Source: Thermodesulfovibrionales bacterium (GTDB taxonomy: Bacteria; Nitrospirota; Thermodesulfovibrionia; Thermodesulfovibrionales; SM23-35). From it: a stretch of 5,747 nt of DNA. Shown piece by piece: positions 1-5,747 of this stretch. Location of the stretch: contig JAGUWT010000093.1 in NCBI GenBank assembly GCA_020062205.1, positions 1 to 5,747 on the forward strand. The letters run 5' to 3'. Position numbers and translations under genes: made by a program. Under the pieces are notes generated by a model. That model was not told the DNA's origin. It ran no database searches and saw nothing but the letters and a program-made list of their open reading frames with translations. The stretch's first letter is position 1. Each line of letters starts with the position of its first letter.

Positions 1-1
1 G

Positions 2-382
2 GATAGCGAGATTAATGAATCTGCTGATAAATTATCTAAAACCCCTGAAGAAGAAATTATAGAAATTGAAGAAGAAAGAGAAGGTAGGTGTAAGGAAATA
101 ATACAAAAAGGGCTTGTACTTAAGGTATGTCTTGAGCCCTCACGCCTTTCACCTAAAGACGGGGCTTACATAAGAATGCGCTATCTTGAGGGTTTGGGAT
201 TTAAGGATATGGCTATACGGGAATTAGGTAACGGTGCTGATGAGGGAAGGCTCGAAAGAAAGGTAGATGCTATAAGGAAGCAATTTACAAGACCGAGAAC
301 AGGTTCAATGGCAAGGTTTAGGGTTATCCTTGAGCGAGTCATGAAGGAGGAAAATCTAAGTATTAAAGATATTTTAGGTTAG
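2..382 (+). CDS. rpoE: Sigma factor, C-terminal part with region 4 (CASP-sigma / RpoE-like), 5' partial
   Basis: The frame is open from the left edge to TAG at 380-382, giving 126 visible residues; the start and the core-binding region 2 lie outside the window. Visible residues about 15-27 are very acidic (Glu-rich) and resemble an inter-domain linker. Residues about 44-95 look like sigma-70 region 4: LSPKDGAYIRMRYLEGLGFK matches the usual pattern of Leu-Pro-x-Asp, then a helix with MRYLEGL, then the -35-recognising helix-turn-helix (KDMAIREL, followed by the recognition helix with basic residues R83, R86, K87, R92, K93). A basic tail of about 30 residues follows. ECF/RpoE-like sigma factors direct RNA polymerase to specific promoters, and in type III-E loci one is held inactive by Csx30. 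Neighbours with an anti-sigma motif and Cas7-11 support that role. The exact sigma family is inferred, since region 2 is missing. Confidence 0.78.
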   Translation, partial: DSEINESADKLSKTPEEEIIEIEEEREGRCKEIIQKGLVLKVCLEPSRLSPKDGAYIRMRYLEGLGFKDMAIRELGNGADEGRLERKVDAIRKQFTRPRTGSMARFRVILERVMKEENLSIKDILG

Positions 383-432
383 AATAGGTTTGTACAGATG
401 TCACTTTTTTCATACTTTAATGACTTAAATAA

Positions 433-1113
433 ATGAGAAAGAAGCATAAAGGTAAAATTAATCATGAAAGGTACCGTGATATTTCTATTAAATATTGTAG
501 GGATAACTGTCCTAAAACTGGCGAGTCACTCAAGATTATTTTATTTAAGCAAGATGAGAAACTTAGAGGCCATGCCGTGAAACACTTTATTAATGACAAT
601 GAGGCAATAAGAATCTGGAAAGAATCCTTTCCTTATAGAAAAATTATTGATAAAATAGACGAATGTAGCAAAGAGCTAAAAATCCTTGGATGCCCCGGCT
701 CTCCGTGTTCAAAGAAGCACTGTAATCTCTATGATGAATGTGAAGATATAGTTAAAAATTTTGTGGACGAATACGTGGAAATGACATATAAAATAATAAA
801 AGAAGGTTGTGAAATCCCCCGTTATGCATGTTGTCTGGAGGACCGCGGGGAATCACTCTGGATTATGCCGAATAAGAAGCTGGTTGTAAAAGCTTATTTC
901 CATCCTGATAATGGTTTTTATAATACAGCAACATGTTACCCTATCAAGAAACGAAGTTCATGGCAGGAGGCTCGAGATTATGTAAGACGTAGGATTCTTG
1001 GAGAGTCTCTTAATAAGCCTGTATTATGCAGTGAGAGTACGTGGGGGTCAGGTTTGTCATTAAAAGAAGTATTCCAGAAGGCATTTATTGAGCAGAAGAA
1101 AAAGGAGACATGA
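433..1113 (+). CDS. csx31: Cysteine-rich type III-E accessory protein, probable Csx31
   Basis: This 226-residue protein is probably Csx31, an accessory protein of type III-E loci with no settled function. The assignment rests on position (between the sigma gene and the Csx30 candidate, upstream of Cas7-11) and size, not on a recognised domain. It has 12 cysteines: C22 and C26, C78, a run C87-x4-C92-x4-C97-x5-C103, then C126, C133-C134, C168 and C199. The central run resembles a metal-binding knuckle. The N-terminus is basic (MRKKHKGK). A conserved-looking core, KLVVKAYFHPDNGFYNTATC (149-168), reads as two beta strands and a turn. No signal peptide or membrane segment is seen. A stop codon (430-432) immediately precedes the ATG, so the start cannot lie further upstream. 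No Shine-Dalgarno site is visible. The stop is 3 bases from the next start, so the two genes are probably co-translated. Confidence 0.6.
   Translation: MRKKHKGKINHERYRDISIKYCRDNCPKTGESLKIILFKQDEKLRGHAVKHFINDNEAIRIWKESFPYRKIIDKIDECSKELKILGCPGSPCSKKHCNLYDECEDIVKNFVDEYVEMTYKIIKEGCEIPRYACCLEDRGESLWIMPNKKLVVKAYFHPDNGFYNTATCYPIKKRSSWQEARDYVRRRILGESLNKPVLCSESTWGSGLSLKEVFQKAFIEQKKKET
1104..1107 (+). promoter_or_regulatory. Ribosome binding site of the Csx30 candidate
   Basis: AAAGGAG ends nine bases before ATG 1117, inside the last codons of the upstream gene. This strong Shine-Dalgarno match fixes the start at 1117 and implies co-translation of the two genes. Confidence 0.8.
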
Positions 1114-1116
1114 ACG

Positions 1117-2601
1117 ATGGTAAATAATACACAAGATAAATGCAGCATCTCAATAGAAGAGCTTTTTGAATATGCTGCCGAAGATATTACCACCTATCTT
1201 CAGGCCGCACAGTCCTGGTCTGAACCTCCTGAAGGATACAGCTATGGATATCTTTTTATTTTGATATTTAGTAACCGTGCCAGAGGGCGTCGAGCCTTTG
1301 AGTTAATGGGCACAAAAACTTCTGAGAAATATGTTGACCAGAGGGAACAATTAGACACTCTATGGAAAGAAGCTGAAAGAATAATAACAGAACAAATTTT
1401 TAAAAATGACATAACACTGAAGGAAATTATTAATGGTGAACTTACAGAGCGGATAGACGACCTTAAAAGCTCCTTACAGGAAGTACGGCATATTGCACAG
1501 GATGGCGACCTCATAGATGACCCTGATTGGGTGGCTGAGGACCTGGAGAATACGGCTACAGATTTTCTGCTGCGTTTTCAGGATATGTATCTCACAAAGG
1601 AAGAACTCGCAAAATCTCATTTACGGGGAATTGAGGGTTTTGAGACCTTTCAGAAAAGGTTTAATGAAATTGAAGGTTATTTCAGAAAATATTTTGGATA
1701 TTTTTATCCTGTGAGAGACTTTCTATTTAATATGAAAAAGCGAGAATACAATATGGATACATGGTGGTTTACTTATATCCCTGAAAGGGACGAAGTTAAG
1801 GAGGAAGAGATACCCGAGGATGTTGTGAGGAAATTCTGGGATATCTATAAATCAACAGATAAAATCACAACTGAAGGTTGTCCAGATGAAGAAAAAGTAA
1901 AAGCTTATGCATCAGGAAAACTTTCATCAAATGAGAGGATAAATATTCGAAACCATGTTCTTAAATGTCGTTTATGTATGGATAAGGTTATGGATGTGCG
2001 TTATGAAGAAGCTGTCTCTAAAGAAGTAGAAGGTGACGAGGCTTCTGAAAGATCCTTCAAAGAAGTTCGGGCTAAGCCCTTAGAAAAGAGTCCTGTTCAT
2101 GGTATAGTTGGATTTTTAACAGGTGTTATTTTAGTGCAACAAATTCGGATTAGAGCTCTTCAGCGTAGAGTGTTATACGGAGAAGATGAGCAAGGAATTT
2201 CCGAACTCTCACCGCAATTATCTAAGTCTATAAATCTAAGACTTAAAATAGACGAAAGAGGTAAATATACTCTACCAGATAGTCCTGAGAAAGAATACTG
2301 TGATTCGCCAGAAGATTATAGAAAAATAAATGAATTCATCAGAAGGGCAAGAACATATTGGGGAGGTTTTGCAATAAAGGGCAGTGATGAGATTAAAAAG
2401 ATTAACCCTGATTTAATAAGAAGCATGTCTCTCTCCAGATTAGAAATAAGGATAGACCCAAAAGAGAATTATAAATCTGTAATTATCGGTATAGCAGGAA
2501 ATGAAGAGGATTTATCTGAGGGACTCAAGGCACTTGAAGAAAAAGATAAAAATGCGATTGCCTCGCTTAACGTTATATGGCTCATAAGCACTTTAGAATA
2601 A
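1117..2601 (+). CDS. csx30: Probable Csx30, sigma-factor inhibitor cleaved by the type III-E protease, with zinc anti-sigma motif
   Basis: This 494-residue protein is probably Csx30, which in type III-E systems binds the locus sigma factor and is cut by Csx29 once Cas7-11 binds target RNA. Residues 1 to about 250 are mostly charged amphipathic helices with an aromatic patch (EGYFRKYFGYFYPVRDF, about 190-206). Residues 255-287 form a zinc anti-sigma (zf-HC2-like) signature: C255, H280, C284, C287, with AYASGKLSSNERINIRNH matching the typical A-Y-x-x-G-x-L-x-x-x-E-R pattern. Residues 288-328 are a charged, probably flexible linker. A hydrophobic stretch, GIVGFLTGVILV (329-340), follows, then a basic segment (RIRALQRR), then a C-terminal alpha/beta domain (about 355-494). 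The reference D. ishimotonii Csx30 is about 565 residues, so this one is shorter. The start has a strong ribosome site. The identity is inferred from context, size, two-domain layout and the anti-sigma motif; a diverged anti-sigma factor that is not a Csx30 orthologue is the main alternative. Confidence 0.65.
   Translation: MVNNTQDKCSISIEELFEYAAEDITTYLQAAQSWSEPPEGYSYGYLFILIFSNRARGRRAFELMGTKTSEKYVDQREQLDTLWKEAERIITEQIFKNDITLKEIINGELTERIDDLKSSLQEVRHIAQDGDLIDDPDWVAEDLENTATDFLLRFQDMYLTKEELAKSHLRGIEGFETFQKRFNEIEGYFRKYFGYFYPVRDFLFNMKKREYNMDTWWFTYIPERDEVKEEEIPEDVVRKFWDIYKSTDKITTEGCPDEEKVKAYASGKLSSNERINIRNHVLKCRLCMDKVMDVRYEEAVSKEVEGDEASERSFKEVRAKPLEKSPVHGIVGFLTGVILVQQIRIRALQRRVLYGEDEQGISELSPQLSKSINLRLKIDERGKYTLPDSPEKEYCDSPEDYRKINEFIRRARTYWGGFAIKGSDEIKKINPDLIRSMSLSRLEIRIDPKENYKSVIIGIAGNEEDLSEGLKALEEKDKNAIASLNVIWLISTLE
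1879..1977 (+). other. Zinc anti-sigma (zf-HC2-like) motif within the Csx30 candidate
   Basis: The codons specify C255-x24-H280-x3-C284-x2-C287. The H-x3-C-x2-C ending with an upstream His or Cys about 24-25 residues before is the hallmark of zinc-binding anti-sigma factors such as RsrA and ChrR. The intervening helix-loop pattern (Tyr264, Gly267, Leu269, Glu273, Arg274) also fits. Zinc binding itself is inferred. Confidence 0.75.
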
Positions 2602-2604
2602 TGC

Positions 2605-2609
2605 AGAGG
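2605..2609 (+). promoter_or_regulatory. Ribosome binding site of cas7-11
   Basis: AGAGG lies eight bases before the TTG at 2618. It decides the start: the frame is open only from 2597 (TAG at 2594-2596) and contains no ATG or GTG before TTG 2618, from which the protein aligns with the N-termini of known Cas7-11 proteins. Confidence 0.7.
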
Positions 2610-2617
2610 TTTTTAAC

Positions 2618-5600
2618 TTGAGCAAAGAACTCTCCATCCATCTCCAATTCCTCGAACCCTACCGCCTGGTAGAGTATATTACTCCGGAAGATAGAAAAAC
2701 TCTTCGTGGGATATCCTTTGCACGGTTGCGGGAAAGGGATGATAAAAAAGGCTGGGAAGCGATCATTACCGGAACCCTTCTCCGTTCTGCTGCAATCAGG
2801 GCTGCCGAGGAAATTCTTTACATAAAAGATGGAGATGGCTACGGGGAGAAATGCTGTAATGGAAGATTTGAAACTAATGGGAAGGATATACGTCTTTTCC
2901 GCAAAAGACCTACGTTAAAATGGCATCCCGACGAAAAATGGAAATGTCCAGAATATAAACTATGTTCATACTGTACTCTCTTTGGCGAGTTCAAAGATAC
3001 AAAAAAAGACCCTAAGGATATAAATAGCTATCGTGTGCATTTCAGCAATCTCATACTAACAGGCGATACTGAAGATATCAAAAAGATCGCCTCTCAAAGG
3101 GTCCTCAATCGTATTGATTCTAAGACGGGCAAGGCATTTGACTATTTCAAGGTCTATGAGGTTGAGGATGAGGAATTCTGGAGGTACAAGGGAAGTATTA
3201 CAATTAATGATAGCCTGAAGAATTCCAATGCAGAAAAACTGCTCATCGATTCTCTCCAATTCTTAGACCGTCTTTGCGGGGCAATGTGTGTTATCAATGT
3301 TGAAAAGGAGGAAAGTACAATTCCCTCGCTTACACTATCCCCCACAAAGAGAGAGATTGATTCTTCCAAAAATCCTACTACTATTGCAGAAAGGATAGCC
3401 TATGATTTGAATGCTATATTTGAGGGGAAAAACAGCATAGGCAAACTCCGAACGGTTGCTGATGCTATAAGGGCTTTAAGATTGAGAACCGCAGAGTCTG
3501 TTAATAAGCTACCAAAGGGAAAGGATGTAAAAGGACATTACATTTGGGACCTCGAATATAATGGCAAAAAGGTAAGACAAATCTTAGAAGATGCAATAGC
3601 AAATGAAGACGTAAAGGCATACTGGCGTGATTTCTGTGAGTATGTAGGTCAGTGCCTATATGGCTACTATAAGGAATCAAGGGGTGGTATCGTCACTCGT
3701 GAAAGACTGCTTGGGGACACAGAGTATTATTCAAAGCAGGCAGAGGCAGGCAAAGTTATTCGTATTGAAGGCAACAGAAATGTAAAGGAATGGATTTTTG
3801 TCGGTAGGCTGAAGGCTGAAACACCTTTCTTTTTTGGCACAGAGGCAAAGGGCGGAGACCAGACAAGCATTCAGATCTTACTTGATAAAAAGACAGGAAG
3901 GTATCACATCCCAAGGTCGGTTTTAAGGGGCACCCTGAGGAATGACCTCAGATTTGCCTTTGGCACAGGATGTTCTGTTGAACTCGGTGGTCAGAGACCA
4001 TGCGATTGTCCGGTATGCATGGTCATGAGGCGGATAACAATGATGGATACCAAAAGCGACTATTGTGAACCTCCTGAGGTCAGGCAAAGAATTAGACAAA
4101 ATCCTTATGCAGGCATAGTGGATGAAGGGGCATTGTTTGATATAGAGGTCGGTCCGGAAGGTGTTGCTTTTCCTTTTGTTATGAGGTTTAGAGGTGAAGG
4201 GACAAAACCACCATCAGAACTCATGAATGTTATTCATTTATGGAAAGACGGCATGGCATTTTTTGGTGGCTCAAGTTCGACAGGGAAAGGCAGATTTTCT
4301 CTTCAAGAATTAAAGGCTTTTGAATGGAATCTTAGCCTATCAGGGTCGCTTGCCAGTTATATAGAAAACAAAGGGTTAAGGAGACAGTTACAAGAAGAAA
4401 AAAGCAAAACTATAGCAGAGATTCTTAATCATAAATATACAGGACTAACTGAGTACACAAGTAAATTACAGCCTAAAAGTACTGACTTTAATCCGTGGAC
4501 AAAAGTTGACTATGAAATACATATCGAATCTCCGCTTCTTTCAGCAGACCCTATTGAAGCCCTCTTTGATTTACGAAATACAGACTCGGTAGTTTATAAA
4601 AAAAGGATTGTACAGGGTGGCAGTATTTGTGGTCCTATACCGGTATATAAAGGGGAATCAATTCGTGGTCTTGTCAGAACGGCTTTCGGAAAAAGTCTAA
4701 GATATAAAGAAGATAGTCGAACTAGTTTGCTTGAAATAGAGCATGAAGACTGTTCTTGTGAACTCTGTAAGGTCTTTGGCAACGAGCACGAAGCAGGCAA
4801 GATTAGATTTGAAGACCTTTCCATTGAGACCCCCAATGAGAAAAAGATGGATCATGTTGCTATTGACAGATTCCAGGGTGGGGCAGCAGAGCAGAAGAAA
4901 TTCGATGATTATCCTATAGCAGGAAGTCCTGATAAGCCTATTTTTCTCAGGGGACAACTATGGTTAAGACATGATATTTCTGACGATGACAAGAAAAAGA
5001 TAACCAATGCCTTATGTGACATAAGAGATGGTCTTTATCCACTTGGCGGAAAAGGAGGAGTCGGATATGGATGGGTGAAAGATTTGATAGTCACATCGCC
5101 TGCAAACTTTGTGCTTGATCCCAAACCTGAACCCCAAAAATCAGAGGTCGCCGAGGAGCCTTCACCTTTTGAAGGAGTAACTCCTGTTAATCTTGATCTC
5201 ATTAAAGATGCTGTCTATTATCCTCACTATTTTTTGGAGCCACATGAGAAGGTTAACCGAGAAAAGAAGCTAACAGGTCATCAGAAATTTCATGAAGGGC
5301 TTCTTACAGGGAAGATTAAATGTACCCTTAAAACTCTTACCCCACTTATTATTCCTGATACAGAGGATAACGATGCCTTTAATCTCAGAACTAAAGATGG
5401 AAAACTCCATCCGAGCTTCAGGTTCTTCCGTCTGAACGACAAAGAAATGATCCCCGGTTCCGAAATAAGGGGACCTGTTAGTTCAGTTTATGAAGCATTG
5501 ACGAATTCATGTTTCAGGGTGTTTGAGGAAGATCGCTATCTTTCAAGAAGGGTAAAGCCGGAAGAAAAAGATGCAGACAACAAGAGAATACTTGAGAAGT

Positions 5601-5747
5601 TCATCCCGGGAAAGATAAGTGTAAAAGATGGCAAAGTCTCTGTCGTAGAGGTAAAGCAAGAATACCGCCTTCCTCTCTATGATGAAGAATCGATTACTAA
5701 AGCTATCAAAGAAAATGACTATATCGTTCATCATCCCAATAAAGGAA
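2618..5747 (+). CDS. cas7-11: Cas7-11 (gRAMP), type III-E single-protein CRISPR effector, 3' partial
   Basis: This is a crRNA-guided RNA endonuclease made of four fused Cas7 units and a Cas11 unit; it also scaffolds the Csx29 protease. The TTG start gives 1043 codons to the window edge with no stop; family members are about 1600-1800 residues, so the rest of Cas7.4 with its insertion domain and the C-terminus are missing. Cas7.1 (about 1-245) has FLEPYRL, ITGTLLRSA and RVLNRIDSKTGKA, with cysteines C79, C80, C110, C116 and C119. Cas11 is helical (about 256-390, ADAIRALR). Cas7.2 (about 391-565) has TPFFFG, IPRSVLRG, clustered cysteines and STGKGRF. Cas7.3 (about 620-840) has SPLLSADPIEAL, CSCELC (712-717), DHVAIDRF and LGGKGGVGYGW. 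A Pro/Glu-rich linker leads to Cas7.4 (from about 867, YYPHYFLEPHEKV; MIPGSEIRG at 944). Target-cutting candidates are D508 in Cas7.2 and D656 in Cas7.3. It matches D. ishimotonii Cas7-11 and S. brodae gRAMP along its whole visible length. Confidence 0.96.
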   Translation, partial: MSKELSIHLQFLEPYRLVEYITPEDRKTLRGISFARLRERDDKKGWEAIITGTLLRSAAIRAAEEILYIKDGDGYGEKCCNGRFETNGKDIRLFRKRPTLKWHPDEKWKCPEYKLCSYCTLFGEFKDTKKDPKDINSYRVHFSNLILTGDTEDIKKIASQRVLNRIDSKTGKAFDYFKVYEVEDEEFWRYKGSITINDSLKNSNAEKLLIDSLQFLDRLCGAMCVINVEKEESTIPSLTLSPTKREIDSSKNPTTIAERIAYDLNAIFEGKNSIGKLRTVADAIRALRLRTAESVNKLPKGKDVKGHYIWDLEYNGKKVRQILEDAIANEDVKAYWRDFCEYVGQCLYGYYKESRGGIVTRERLLGDTEYYSKQAEAGKVIRIEGNRNVKEWIFVGRLKAETPFFFGTEAKGGDQTSIQILLDKKTGRYHIPRSVLRGTLRNDLRFAFGTGCSVELGGQRPCDCPVCMVMRRITMMDTKSDYCEPPEVRQRIRQNPYAGIVDEGALFDIEVGPEGVAFPFVMRFRGEGTKPPSELMNVIHLWKDGMAFFGGSSSTGKGRFSLQELKAFEWNLSLSGSLASYIENKGLRRQLQEEKSKTIAEILNHKYTGLTEYTSKLQPKSTDFNPWTKVDYEIHIESPLLSADPIEALFDLRNTDSVVYKKRIVQGGSICGPIPVYKGESIRGLVRTAFGKSLRYKEDSRTSLLEIEHEDCSCELCKVFGNEHEAGKIRFEDLSIETPNEKKMDHVAIDRFQGGAAEQKKFDDYPIAGSPDKPIFLRGQLWLRHDISDDDKKKITNALCDIRDGLYPLGGKGGVGYGWVKDLIVTSPANFVLDPKPEPQKSEVAEEPSPFEGVTPVNLDLIKDAVYYPHYFLEPHEKVNREKKLTGHQKFHEGLLTGKIKCTLKTLTPLIIPDTEDNDAFNLRTKDGKLHPSFRFFRLNDKEMIPGSEIRGPVSSVYEALTNSCFRVFEEDRYLSRRVKPEEKDADNKRILEKFIPGKISVKDGKVSVVEVKQEYRLPLYDEESITKAIKENDYIVHHPNKG

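Noticed and set aside
877..942. Idea that the YFHPDNGFYNTATCYP segment of the Csx31 candidate marks a BECR-type RNase toxin
   Set aside because: The strand-turn-strand look is suggestive, but no catalytic set of residues can be assigned and the rest of the protein gives no support.
978..1514. Minus-strand open frames of 71 and 90 codons over the csx31/csx30 junction and the start of csx30
   Set aside because: They lie antisense to well-supported genes, are rich in Ser, Leu and Cys as expected of reverse-strand shadows, and have no ribosome site or recognisable domain.
1517..1714. Plus-strand 65-codon frame inside the csx30 candidate
   Set aside because: It is fully nested in another frame of the 494-residue gene, shows no domain, and its composition is that of an out-of-frame shadow.
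2101..2136. Transmembrane anchor in the Csx30 candidate
   Set aside because: The uninterrupted hydrophobic run is only about 12 residues and is followed by Gln-Gln and basic residues, which is short for a membrane helix.
3056..4957. Several minus-strand frames of 67-86 codons within cas7-11
   Set aside because: The + frame encodes a conserved protein throughout, and none of the antisense products resembles anything known.
5543..5734. Minus-strand 63-codon frame rich in Phe and Leu near the right edge
   Set aside because: It is antisense to the Lys/Glu-rich stretch of Cas7.4; Phe and Leu are what those codons give on the reverse strand.
1..5747. Search for a CRISPR array, cas1 or a reverse transcriptase
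   Set aside because: No direct repeats of about 28-40 bases at regular spacing and no adaptation gene are visible; they must lie outside the window if present.

Overview
This window holds the 5' two-thirds of a type III-E CRISPR-Cas locus, the family whose single-protein effector is Cas7-11 (gRAMP) and whose accessory genes form an RNA-triggered protease and sigma-factor relay (Craspase/CASP). All four genes lie on the + strand, are tightly packed and probably form one operon. Neither a CRISPR array nor cas1, nor the TPR-CHAT protease gene csx29, is inside the window. The Cas7-11 gene runs off the 3' edge, so csx29 would be expected beyond it.

Layout: 2-382 is the 3' end of a sigma-factor gene (region 4 plus a short tail), matching the RpoE-like CASP-sigma of these loci. 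433-1113 encodes a 226-residue cysteine-rich protein, probably Csx31 by position. 1117-2601 encodes a 494-residue protein, probably Csx30, the proteolytic target and sigma inhibitor. It carries a clear zinc-binding anti-sigma signature (C-x24-H-x3-C-x2-C). 2618-5747 is a long open frame starting at TTG, with 1043 codons visible and no stop. Its Cas7.1, Cas11, Cas7.2, Cas7.3 and start of Cas7.4 line up closely with Desulfonema ishimotonii Cas7-11 and Candidatus Scalindua brodae gRAMP. Intergenic gaps are 50, 3 and 16 bases, so no long stretch lacks a gene.

How the parts should work together, from what is known of type III-E: crRNA-guided Cas7-11 bound to Csx29 recognises a target RNA, Csx29 becomes an active peptidase and cuts Csx30, and the sigma factor held by Csx30 is released to change transcription. 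Cas7-11 itself cuts the target RNA at two sites. The anti-sigma motif in the Csx30 candidate, two genes downstream of a sigma factor, supports this model from sequence alone.

Organism: a bacterium of moderately AT-rich genome (around 40% G+C by eye) with AGG/AGA-rich arginine codons and Shine-Dalgarno-led genes. Type III-E loci are known mainly from sediment and anaerobic lineages such as Desulfobacterota and anammox Planctomycetes. The sequence does not allow a firmer placement. Comparisons with reference proteins are from memory, not from a computed alignment.
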